A stretch of 64,000 nucleotides of DNA from Rhizobium leguminosarum bv. trifolii WSM1325. Its GTDB lineage: Bacteria; Pseudomonadota; Alphaproteobacteria; Rhizobiales; Rhizobiaceae. The DNA is taken from contig CP001622.1 in assembly GCA_000023185.1 (NCBI GenBank), forward strand, positions 4,494,501 to 4,558,500. The letters are read 5' to 3'. Shown piece by piece: positions 45,112 to 56,069 of this stretch. Position 1 is the stretch's first letter. Each line of letters starts with the position of its first letter. The notes beneath the pieces were generated by a model. That model saw only the letters and a program-made list of their open reading frames with translations, ran no database searches and was not told the DNA's origin. A program made the position numbers and the translations under genes.

Positions 45112-45580
45112 CGAATGTCCGGAATCGTAAAGCGTGACAGCTAAGCCGAAGCGGCGCTGATGGCAAGGCTGGCAGCTCTTTGGCCGTGGATCGCGCACCA
45201 TCGGCGCTGCGGGAAATTAAGTCTTTGATGGTATGTAGGGACGCAGCGGCTGGCGCCACACAGGACATATATTCCAGATGATCCCGTGACCAAAGCCCTT
45301 GTGTCCGACATCCCCCCGATGGAACGACAGCCATGGCACTTTCGAAATTCGGTTAAAAATACAACCACCGGAGATGGTTTGACATCGCCAAACCGATCCC
45401 GTCGACAGTCATTGGCAATGTCTTCCAGCGCCGGATATTCAAGGTTTGCCGCCATCCCTTAAGGCTATTGACGTTACGTAATGCCCAAAAAAAGTCGGTT
45501 GAATTTTGCAACTGCAGGGTTGAGTTATCTGGCGCAGACGATATGGTAAACGAACCGTTTATGTATAAGAGAGTGATGAA
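45112..45580. other. Intergenic region between recF and the XRE gene
   Basis: 469 bp without a recognisable gene. It must hold the recF promoter (minus) and the XRE gene's promoter (plus). An A/T-rich stretch from about 45470 to 45570 is the likeliest place for the latter. I see no repeat or hairpin of note. Confidence 0.4.
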
Positions 45581-45946
45581 GTGCCAGATCCGGTTGATAT
45601 TATCGTCGGTCGCAACGTCAGACAGTTTCGCGCCCTTCGCCGTGTTTCCCAGCTCGAGCTTGGCGAAGCACTCGGACTGACTTTCCAGCAGATCCAGAAA
45701 TACGAAAAGGGGGCGAACCGCGTTTCCGCCAGCAAGCTGCATCAGATCGCGGTTTTTCTCGACGTCGAGATCTCTGCTCTCTTCGAGGGTGCCGGCATGT
45801 CGCCATTCGGCAGCCGCGTCGAACTCAGCCCCGACGCCTATGCGCTCGCGCTGAGCTACGACAAGCTGAACTCACCGGCAGGCAAGGAAGCGGTCAAGAC
45901 GATCGTCACCCTCATGACGGGCGAAGCGGCCGAAACCGCCGCCTGA
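45581..45946 (+). CDS. XRE-family helix-turn-helix regulator
   Basis: A 121-residue repressor-like protein with a Cro/CI HTH at residues 10-65 ([25 protein letters not shown]) and an acidic/Ala C-terminus. It is close to the rhizobial group that includes A. tumefaciens/S. meliloti cell-cycle and symbiosis-linked XRE proteins. It starts at GTG with GAGAG upstream. Single gene; targets unknown. Confidence 0.85.
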   Translation: MPDPVDIIVGRNVRQFRALRRVSQLELGEALGLTFQQIQKYEKGANRVSASKLHQIAVFLDVEISALFEGAGMSPFGSRVELSPDAYALALSYDKLNSPAGKEAVKTIVTLMTGEAAETAA

Positions 45947-46106
45947 TTCCACTGGGCAATCAGGATTCCCACGGAAAAGCACGACCTATTCAAGATCTGG
46001 ATGATTTCCGGACACGTGCAGGTGTGCATGTGGTCTTGGAGGGATGACGTGCATCAGGACAAAGACCGGTAGCAGACCGCCTGATTGAGGTTCGATGCCG
46101 CGCGCT

Positions 46107-46307
46107 TCAGTGAATCTCGCATTCGTGCAGCGCCATCAGCAGATCGTCCTGCGTCTGGTGGCCGGCATGATAGAGGTCGATCGCGATGCTGGCGATGGAA
46201 AGGCCTTGCTGGCTGCGAAGCTTGATGTTGCGCTCGGCGCACCATGTGTAGATGGCGCCGGCGAGAACGTCGACGTCTTCGGACTGAGATGAATAGGCTG
46301 GCGCCAT
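46107..46307 (-). CDS. Hypothetical protein, 66 residues
   Basis: The frame runs to 46412, but its upper part is repeat B4; the ATG at 46307 gives a 66-residue acidic protein starting M-A-P-A-Y-S-S-Q-S-E-D. Internal block A-E-R-N-I-K-L-R-S-Q-Q-G-L-S-I-A-S looks structured. No signal peptide or membrane span. I recognise no family but composition and codon use look coding. Confidence 0.55.
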   Translation of the reverse strand: MAPAYSSQSEDVDVLAGAIYTWCAERNIKLRSQQGLSIASIAIDLYHAGHQTQDDLLMALHECEIH

Positions 46308-46336
46308 GGTCGATACCCTTGGTTTGTTTGTTCCCG

Positions 46337-46414
46337 CTAGCGCTAAGGACGCTCTATCACTTTGATTTGGTGCATGACCCCGAAATCGATTCCGATTCTC
46401 GGGGTCATGCACTG
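46337..46414 (+). repeat. Family B repeat, 5'-truncated copy B4
   Basis: Lacks most of the first hairpin; keeps the GGACGCTCTATCACTTTGA linker and a GTGCATGACCCCGA...TCGGGGTCATGCAC hairpin. Confidence 0.78.
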
Positions 46415-46562
46415 ACGGCAGAGACTGAATTCATTTGGAAAACTTGCAAGCGGCATCATCTGGCTGCGTTAACGCAAGTCGTCGTCCCGCCCGCCGCCGT
46501 ATCGATCCGGGACAGATTCGCCGGCATGGACGGCGAATGTCGCAAATCAGGATTCTTAAAAC

Positions 46563-46597
46563 AAAAAAGCCGGAAACGTTTCCGTCCCGGCTTTTCT
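46563..46597 (-). terminator. Intrinsic terminator of dnaKJ
   Basis: On the minus strand AAAAGCCGG pairs with CCGGCTTTT and runs into a T tract, 23 bp after the dnaJ stop. Confidence 0.9.
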
Positions 46598-46619
46598 TAA
46601 TGGGCATGTCGGTCGCGGC

Positions 46620-47747
46620 TCAGCCTTCGAAGAATTCTTTCATGCGGGCAAAGAAGCCCGTCGATTCGGGATTATTCTCCTTGGAGGAAAGCTGCTCGAA
46701 TTCCTGAAGCAGTTCGCGTTGGCGCTTGGTGAGCTTTTGCGGCGTCTCGATCTGGATCTGTATGTAGAGGTCGCCCGTCTGCACCGAACGCAGCACCGGC
46801 ATGCCCTTGCTCTTGAGTCGAAACTGTTTGCCGACCTGCGTGCCCTCGGGCACCGTCACGCGCGACTTGGTGCCGTCGAGCGTCGCCACGTCGAAGGTGC
46901 CGCCGAGCGCCGCCGTCGTCATCGAGATCGGAACGGCGCAATAGAGATCGGCTCCGTCGCGCTGATAGAATTCATGCGGTTTGACGGACAGGAAGATATA
47001 GAGATCGCCCGCCGGTCCGCCCCGGGCGCCGGCCTCGCCTTCGCCCTGCAGGCGGATGCGGGTGCCGTCCTCGATGCCGGCGGGAATATTGACCGAGAGC
47101 GAACGCTCTTCCGTCACCCGGCCCTGGCCGTGGCACTTTGGGCAGGGATCGGGAATGATCTGGCCGCGGCCGTGGCAGGTCGGGCAGGTCCGCTCGATCG
47201 AGAAGAAGCCCTGTGCCGCGCGCACGCGTCCCGTTCCCTGGCAGGTGCCGCAGTTCTTCGGCTGCGTGCCGGGCTTGGCGCCTGAACCGGAACAGACGTC
47301 GCAGGTGATCGATGTCGGAACGCGGATCTGCGCCGTCTTGCCGGAGAAAGATTCTTCCAGCGTTATTTCCATGTTGTAGCGAAGATCGGCGCCACGCTCG
47401 CGGCCGCCCGACGAGCGCTGGCGCGCGCGCCCACCACCCATCATCTCGCCGAAGATATCCTCGAAAATGTCGGAGAAACCGCCGCCGGCAAATCCGCCGC
47501 CACCGCCGCCCATTCCGCCATGCTCGAAGGCCGCATGGCCATAGCGATCATAGGCCGCCCGCTTCTGCGGGTCCTTGAGCATCTCGTAGGCTTCGTTGAT
47601 TTCCTTGAACTTCCGCTCGGCGTCCTTGTCATCCGGGTTCTTGTCCGGATGGAATTTCATCGCCAATTTGCGAAAGGCGCTTTTCAGCTCTTTCTCGTCC
47701 GCCGTCTTGGCTACACCCAGAGTTTCGTAAAAGTCCGCTTTTGCCAT
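46620..47747 (-). CDS. dnaJ: Chaperone protein DnaJ
   Basis: A 375-residue Hsp40. J domain with H-P-D at residues 33-35, a Gly/Phe-rich linker (75-105), four zinc-finger repeats C-x-x-C-x-G-x-G (C-D-V-C, C-G-T-C, C-P-T-C, C-P-K-C at about 150-205) and the client-binding C-terminal domains. Follows dnaK by 86 bp. Confidence 0.97.
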   Translation of the reverse strand: MAKADFYETLGVAKTADEKELKSAFRKLAMKFHPDKNPDDKDAERKFKEINEAYEMLKDPQKRAAYDRYGHAAFEHGGMGGGGGGFAGGGFSDIFEDIFGEMMGGGRARQRSSGGRERGADLRYNMEITLEESFSGKTAQIRVPTSITCDVCSGSGAKPGTQPKNCGTCQGTGRVRAAQGFFSIERTCPTCHGRGQIIPDPCPKCHGQGRVTEERSLSVNIPAGIEDGTRIRLQGEGEAGARGGPAGDLYIFLSVKPHEFYQRDGADLYCAVPISMTTAALGGTFDVATLDGTKSRVTVPEGTQVGKQFRLKSKGMPVLRSVQTGDLYIQIQIETPQKLTKRQRELLQEFEQLSSKENNPESTGFFARMKEFFEG

Positions 47748-47775
47748 TAAGGATTAAACCCCGGAAATGGATTTT

Positions 47776-47799
47776 CCGGCTGCCATGGTGAGCAGCCGG
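47776..47799 (-). other. Hairpin in the dnaK-dnaJ gap
   Basis: CCGGCTGC and GCAGCCGG form a perfect 8-bp stem with an 8-base loop, without a T run. Likely an mRNA stability or processing structure that could lower DnaJ output relative to DnaK. Confidence 0.5.
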
Positions 47800-47833
47800 A
47801 TCAGGTGTTGAAGCATAACCACGCCGTCGCGGA

Positions 47834-49750
<1,917 letters not shown>

Positions 49751-49862
49751 GTCATTCTCTCCTTGAAGCAAGCTGTCGGAACCCCGAGAAGGCATTTCCC
49801 TGACAGCCCCTTACGGGATGGGTCTACTTGAGATTACGCAATCGTGATTGCGGTGATGCGGC

Positions 49863-49893
49863 GTATATAAGGAGCGGTTTTCTGGACTGCAAG
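49863..49893 (-). promoter_or_regulatory. RpoH (sigma32)-type promoter of dnaK
   Basis: On the minus strand CTTGCAG (49893-49887), a 15-base spacer, then CTTATATAC (49871-49863), close to the alphaproteobacterial heat-shock consensus (CTTG...C-TATAT-G like). It leaves a leader of about 100 nt that includes a CGCAATC/GATTGCG hairpin at 49838-49853. Confidence 0.55.
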
Positions 49894-49998
49894 GCGAGAA
49901 ATGCCCCGGAATCCAGCAAAACGAATGTGTTGCGTTCAATTTTTACAGTAGCCGGGAAAGAGGTCGCCCCATGTCCGGAAAGCGGTCGTTTTTTACGG

Positions 49999-50102
49999 CA
50001 TGTCGCGCAAAACTGTGTGGCGGTTTTGCGACAACGACATGCGTAAAACAAAGACCTTAAGCGCGAGGCGCGAATCTGAAAGATTGCGGCGCGCTTTAAA
50101 GC
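49999..50102 (+). repeat. Family A repeat, copy A7, with tail
   Basis: GCATGTCGCGCAAAACTG and TTTTGCGACAACGACATGC arms, then AAAACAAAGACCTTAAGCGC and a GCGAATCTGAAAGATTGCGG foldback. Lies between dnaK and the PBP gene. The rest of 49751-50134 is the dnaK leader. Confidence 0.82.
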
Positions 50103-50134
50103 ATCGGGCGTGTGCCGGACATGCAGCAAAGATC

Positions 50135-52495
50135 TCACTGGCCCATGATCAGATCGAGCAGCGTCGTGCGCCGCGGCTGGACGGAAGAGGTTGTCTGCGC
50201 GCCCCCGACATCGCCGGGTGGAACCATGCCCTCATAGTTCGGACCCCCGCCTTCGGCAATGTCTGCGGGCGGAACCGGGCCGCCATTGCCGAAGCTTGCC
50301 CCTTGCTGCCGGGCAGGCGCTTGCGGATAGCGGTTTGCATTGTCGTCGCCGCCGAAGACGCCGGAAATAATGCCGCCGATCGTCGAAGGCGGCGCTTCGG
50401 CCGTCATCGGTTGCCCGCTGCCCAACTGCCCATTGCCCGGTGCCTCAGCCATTGGCTGACCATTGTTCGGATCGGCGATCAACTGGCCGTTGCCGAAGAG
50501 AGGTGCCGGCGAAAGACCCTTGTGGGCGGCGATCATGAATTCCTTCCAGGCCTTGGCGGGCAAGCCGCCGCCGGTCACCTTCTTCATCGGCTTGCCGTCG
50601 TCATTGCCGAACCAGACGCCCGTGGTCAGGTTGCTGGTGAAACCGACGAAGAGCGCGTCGCGCGAATTCTGCGTCGTGCCGGTCTTTCCCGCCGCCTGCC
50701 AACCGGGGATCTTGGCGCTTTTCCCGGTGCCGCTCTCGATGACGCCCATCATCATCGTATCCATCTGGGCGACGATCTGCTCGGAGAGCACGCGCGGCGG
50801 GCTGTCATAGGTATTTTCGTAGAGAACCTTGCCCTCGGCCGTCGTCACCCGGCGGATGACGTGCGGCGTCGCCTTGTAGCCGCCGTTCATGAAGGCGGCA
50901 TAGGAGGCGGTGAGTTCCATCAGCGACACTTCGGACGTGCCGAGCGCGATCGAGGCATTCGGCTGCAGCTCGCTTTCGATGCCGAGCCGGTGGGCAAGCT
51001 TGATCACCTGATCCGGCCCGTCATACATCACCAGCTGCGCAGCCACCGTGTTCAGCGATTTGGCAAGCGCGGTCGCCAGCGTCACTTCGCCATTGTATTT
51101 TTTTTCGTAATTTTCGGGCGTCCAGTCGCCGATCCGGATCGGCGCGTCGTTGAACACCGAATACGGCGTCAGCCCCTTCTCGAGTGCTGCGGCATAGACG
51201 AAGGGCTTGAACGAGGAACCCGGCTGGCGTTTGGCCTTGACGGCGCGGTTGAACTGGCTCGTCGCATAATCCCTGCCGCCGACGAGCGCTCGGATCGCGC
51301 CGGTGCCGTCGATCGAGACGAGGGCCGCCTGCGAGGCGTCGAGCTTGCCGCCCTCCTTGTCCAGTACGTCGACCAGCGATTGCTCGGCCTTCTTTTCCAG
51401 CGACTTGTCGATGGTCGTATCGACGATGACGTCTTCCTTGACGTCGCCGATCAGACCCGGCAGCTCGTCCATCACCATGTCGGCGACATAGTGCCCGGCG
51501 CCCGACCAGTAGCTCTTGGCCGAAGCCGGGGTCTGCGACATCGCCGTCTTGACCTCGGAATCGGTGATGAAACCCTGCTCGCGCATCGCCGCGAGCACGA
51601 GCTGGGCGCGGGCATTCGCCGCATCGGCATCGCGGGCCGGTGAAAGCCGCGACGGCGCCTTGAGCAGGCCGGCCAGCACCGCGGCCTCGCCGAGGTTTAC
51701 GTCACGCGCCGATTTGTTGAAGTACCGGCGCGAGGCGGCCTCGACGCCATAGGCGTTCGATCCGAAGAACACCCGGTTGAGATACATGGCAAGGATCTGG
51801 TCCTTGGTGTATTTCTGCTCCAGCCAGAGCGACAGCAGCACTTCCTGCACCTTGCGTTCCAGCGTTCTCTCGGGGGAGAGGAAGAGGTTCTTGGCAAGCT
51901 GCTGCGTCAGCGTCGAGCCACCCTGCACCATGTGACCAGCCGTGAGATTGGTCACGACAGCCCGGCCGAGGCCGAGCGGATCGACGCCGAAATGCGAATA
52001 GAAACGCCGATCTTCGATGGCGATGACGGCTTCCGGAATATAGGGCGACATGTTTTCGAGCGACAGCGCCTCGCCGCCGGTGGCACCGCGATTGGCGATG
52101 ACGCTACCGTCGACGGCGGTGATCTTGACGTTCGGCGGCCGCTCCGGGATTGCCCATGTGCTGGCGCTCGGCATGCGCGAGCCATAATAGACCACAAGCC
52201 CGGCAACGCCGATGCCGGCCCAGATGAAAAGCACGACGCACCAGTAGATCACACGGCGCAGGAAGCCGAAAAAAACGCCGCCTTCACGCTCCCGCGGCTC
52301 GCGCCGCCGCCGGGGGGCGGCGCGTTGCGGCGGGGGTTTCGAGCCGCCGCGGCGCTGAGATCGGCCTCCGGCGATGCGATCGTCGGCATCGAGCGAGAAT
52401 TCGTCATCGTCGCGCGCCGGGCGGCCGCTGAAGGAGGGTTCTATTCTGTCGCCTGATCTGCCTCTGCCTGCCATCGCGGACCGGTCACACCCCAT
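50135..52495 (-). CDS. Class A penicillin-binding protein (PBP1a family)
   Basis: About 786 residues. A long basic, Arg/Pro-rich cytoplasmic tail (1-75), one membrane anchor (about 80-102), a GT51 glycosyltransferase domain (E-D-R-R-F-Y-S-H-F-G near 160) and a transpeptidase domain with S-S-F-K (Q-P-G-S-S-F-K-P), S-L-N and K-T-G-T-T boxes. It polymerises and cross-links peptidoglycan. The C-terminal 110 residues are Gly/Pro/Asn-rich and disordered. Possible starts are TTG 52513, ATG 52495 and ATG 52474; none has a strong ribosome binding site. Confidence 0.92.
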   Translation of the reverse strand: MGCDRSAMAGRGRSGDRIEPSFSGRPARDDDEFSLDADDRIAGGRSQRRGGSKPPPQRAAPRRRREPREREGGVFFGFLRRVIYWCVVLFIWAGIGVAGLVVYYGSRMPSASTWAIPERPPNVKITAVDGSVIANRGATGGEALSLENMSPYIPEAVIAIEDRRFYSHFGVDPLGLGRAVVTNLTAGHMVQGGSTLTQQLAKNLFLSPERTLERKVQEVLLSLWLEQKYTKDQILAMYLNRVFFGSNAYGVEAASRRYFNKSARDVNLGEAAVLAGLLKAPSRLSPARDADAANARAQLVLAAMREQGFITDSEVKTAMSQTPASAKSYWSGAGHYVADMVMDELPGLIGDVKEDVIVDTTIDKSLEKKAEQSLVDVLDKEGGKLDASQAALVSIDGTGAIRALVGGRDYATSQFNRAVKAKRQPGSSFKPFVYAAALEKGLTPYSVFNDAPIRIGDWTPENYEKKYNGEVTLATALAKSLNTVAAQLVMYDGPDQVIKLAHRLGIESELQPNASIALGTSEVSLMELTASYAAFMNGGYKATPHVIRRVTTAEGKVLYENTYDSPPRVLSEQIVAQMDTMMMGVIESGTGKSAKIPGWQAAGKTGTTQNSRDALFVGFTSNLTTGVWFGNDDGKPMKKVTGGGLPAKAWKEFMIAAHKGLSPAPLFGNGQLIADPNNGQPMAEAPGNGQLGSGQPMTAEAPPSTIGGIISGVFGGDDNANRYPQAPARQQGASFGNGGPVPPADIAEGGGPNYEGMVPPGDVGGAQTTSSVQPRRTTLLDLIMGQ

Positions 52496-52534
52496 GTTCG
52501 ATCGCGAAGCCAACTTCGCATAACGATCCTCTTC

Positions 52535-52580
52535 TGCAGCGCCGCGCGTCTTTCCAGACGCACAAAGCGCGCTGCAGCAG
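52535..52580 (+). repeat. Family B repeat, 3'-truncated copy B5
   Basis: Only the first hairpin (GCGCGTCTTTCCAGACGCAC) and the CTGCAGC/GCTGCAG flanks remain. Confidence 0.7.
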
Positions 52581-52677
52581 GCACCGTGATCACCCGACTG
52601 AACTGTAAATGCGGCGATTTAACGGGGTGTTAACAATGGAAAGTAAAGCATATCGCGCCGGGCGACAGTATTGGCCT

Positions 52678-52899
52678 TCAGAACTGCCGGGCCTCGTAAT
52701 CGTCGAGCGTTTCCGGGTCCTGCTTATATTCCCACTCGCCCAGATGAAAGCGACGCCAGATCTGGCCGGAAGGGTTGAGGTTCGCCCCATCGGTAAGGCG
52801 TACAGGCAGGAGTGTGTTATGTTTATGCCAAACGGTAACATCTATGGCGGCTGCCCGAGGGGCGAAAAGCCCGAAGAAAGCCAGGTAGTCTTGCGTCAT
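52678..52899 (-). CDS. Hypothetical protein, 73 residues
   Basis: Starts M-T-Q-D-Y-L-A-F-F-G-L and ends D-P-E-T-L-D-D-Y-E-A-R-Q-F. Tryptophan- and tyrosine-containing blocks (I-W-R-R-F-H-L-G-E-W-E-Y) and the acidic C-terminus look like a folded protein rather than chance. No signal peptide. Family not recognised. Confidence 0.5.
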   Translation of the reverse strand: MTQDYLAFFGLFAPRAAAIDVTVWHKHNTLLPVRLTDGANLNPSGQIWRRFHLGEWEYKQDPETLDDYEARQF

Positions 52900-53135
52900 C
52901 AGGGTCCAGCCTCGAACGGATTAAAATCAATCCGCAACTTCACAAAACTGCATTAAAGAATTCCGCAAAACAAGAGCCTCGCGATGGCTTCACATCAAAT
53001 TGTCGGTGACCGCATTCGGGGATCGATGCTTCCCCCGCGGCGCCTGTCTTGCGCTCGCCGGCGAAGCGGCGCGCGTCGTGAAAACAAAGGCCCGAAGTCT
53101 GTGGCGTGAGTTACGTGCGATACGACATACATTAC

Positions 53136-53194
53136 CGCGCCGCGCGTCTTTTCGAGACGCCTAAAGGACGCTCCGATTTAAGGAATTATGCAGC
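53136..53194 (+). repeat. Family B repeat, internally deleted copy B6
   Basis: First hairpin GCGCGTCTTTTCGAGACGC is followed directly by CCGATTTAAGGAATTATGCAG; the left arm of the second hairpin is gone. Copy B7 has nearly the same deletion. Confidence 0.8.
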
Positions 53195-53224
53195 AGGCGG
53201 AACCAATAGGCTTCGCGATTGTTT

Positions 53225-53340
53225 ATGGAGAAGCGGGACAACCCCTCACGTCCCGCGAATGATCGGCCGTCTCCCCTCAACGCGCGCCGATCGACATCAG
53301 GCCCGGTGCATCCCTCCCAAGGGAGCGCCGGGCTTTTTCT
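53225..53340 (+). ncRNA. Candidate trans-acting small RNA with three C-rich-loop hairpins
   Basis: No plus-strand gene is present, but three stems follow one another: GCGGGAC/GTCCCGC (53233-53256), GATCGGC/GCCGATC (53261-53292), and a terminator GCCCGG...CCGGGC with inner TCCCT/AGGGA (53301-53333) followed by TTTTT. All three loops are pyrimidine-rich (ACCCCTCA, CTCCCCTC, CTCCCA), i.e. complementary to Shine-Dalgarno sequences. Length and layout (about 115 nt, three stem loops) resemble the rhizobial alpha-r14/NfeR1 or AbcR-type regulators, though I do not see the exact alpha-r14 motif. The 5' end is estimated. Confidence 0.55.
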
Positions 53341-53403
53341 TGGGTGTTTCCCTTTGGCTTGGCAAACCTCAAAAGAGGACGGCGCTGCCGTGCCCTTTCT
53401 GTT

Positions 53404-54078
53404 TCATTCGTCGCAGGAGGGATCGCCGGGGCGGCAATCAAAGTCCCTGCGGTCCGGCCTGCGATCATCGCCTCTCCGGTCGTCCCTCTGCCGTTCACCT
53501 CTTTGCCGATCGTCCCGTTGCCGATCGTCCCTTTGATTGTCGCCGCGCCAGTCGTGATCGCGGTCGCGCCCATCTCGGTCGCCATCCCGCTCGCGCCAGT
53601 TACGGTCGCGATCCCGGTTATCCCGATCTCGGTCGCGATCCCGATCCCGATTGTCGCGGTCGCGGTAGTAATAATCCGGGCCGCGGCTCCAGCGGTCACG
53701 GTCGCGATAGAAATCGCGGTTGCGGTAGTAACGGTCCCAATAATTGTCGACGCTGAAGCGAATCATCGGAATGCCGAGCGGACGGTAATATTGCGGGCCG
53801 ACATAGACGCGGCGCTGCTGGTAGAGGGCCTGCACATACTGGCCGGAAACCCAGCCGCGGCCGCCGTAGAATTCCACGTCGCACCAGTTGACGTCGGAAA
53901 GGCATCCGCGGATCTCGACGGAGGAACCGGCGGGTATGACGGTAACGGCAGGATATCGGGTGCTCGGACCGGCACGCATGTTGACGTTCGCCGTCGAATA
54001 GCCCTCGGCAGCCTGCGCTATGGCGGGAGCCAGCATAAGCATGCCGGCGGCTGCGATTTTAACGATGAGATTTTTCAC
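53404..54078 (-). CDS. Exported SH3-domain protein with Arg/Asp-rich tail
   Basis: A 224-residue protein: signal peptide (1-23, ending A-Q-A), one SH3_3 module (25-85; V-N-M-R-A-G-P-S-T-R-Y and G-W-V-S-G-Q-Y-V), a Tyr-rich linker (Y-Y-R-P-L-G, N-Y-W-D-R-Y-Y) and then about 110 residues almost wholly of Arg, Asp, Asn and Gln in R-D-R-D and D-D-R-Q-R type repeats. The SH3 part suggests wall binding; the tail is a low-complexity polyampholyte. The last residues restore cysteines (D-C-R-P-G-D-P-S-C-D-E). Confidence 0.82.
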   Translation of the reverse strand: MKNLIVKIAAAGMLMLAPAIAQAAEGYSTANVNMRAGPSTRYPAVTVIPAGSSVEIRGCLSDVNWCDVEFYGGRGWVSGQYVQALYQQRRVYVGPQYYRPLGIPMIRFSVDNYWDRYYRNRDFYRDRDRWSRGPDYYYRDRDNRDRDRDRDRDNRDRDRNWRERDGDRDGRDRDHDWRGDNQRDDRQRDDRQRGERQRDDRRGDDRRPDRRDFDCRPGDPSCDE

Positions 54079-54350
54079 GCTTCTCAGTCCTTGTTGGCAC
54101 GTTTTTCAGGCAGCGCTTGGCCGCGTTTCCTTGGCATATGCCATTGAAACAAAAGACAGAGCGATCGCCCGCAGGTGTAAGGGGCTATCATTCACCTTAT
54201 CTTTCAATGGCTTATATGTCGCTCGCGATGAACGCAGCTTGAACGGCGAATGTCTGTCAGCGCCTTGGAGCCGCGAGTGGTGCTGTCGGGCTTTGTTAAC
54301 GGTTCGTTAACCTTTCGGCGGCAATCTCGTTGCAATACCCGCTTGCTCTT

Positions 54351-54415
54351 TGACCACGGATGAACTGGCACTGAGGTGAGCGGATGACGAAAGGCCGGGT
54401 CGAACCGGCCTTTTT
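54351..54415 (+). other. Conserved 20-nt block plus bidirectional terminator
   Basis: Bases 54351-54370 are identical to the minus-strand block at 39702-39721. It is followed by AAGGCCGG...CCGGCCTT (54391-54412) and a T run. The hairpin also ends the convergent M20 gene on the minus strand. A frame ending S-L-T-T-D-E-L-A-L-R-stop crosses the block without a start codon. The rest of 54079-54350 shows nothing else clear. Confidence 0.4.
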
Positions 54416-54466
54416 GTTTCTTGCGATTTTGCTAGAGCGCCGGCTTGCAAGGCGAGCCACGTCTGT

Positions 54467-55855
<1,389 letters not shown>

Positions 55856-56069
55856 TTTCGACTCCTTTTTGAAATTCGGCCGGACGATAGACCAAACCAG
55901 AAAGGCAGGCGAGGCGGAAAAACAAAAAATCGGCGGCGCGAAAGACCGGCGGGGCATAGACTAATATCAAGAAGATTTGCTGGATAATATAAACGAGAAT
56001 TCTAATTCAATTTACCGTTATTTAGCACAAGCTAAATAGCCTGACCGAATTCAGCTGTGCGAGGGGCAG

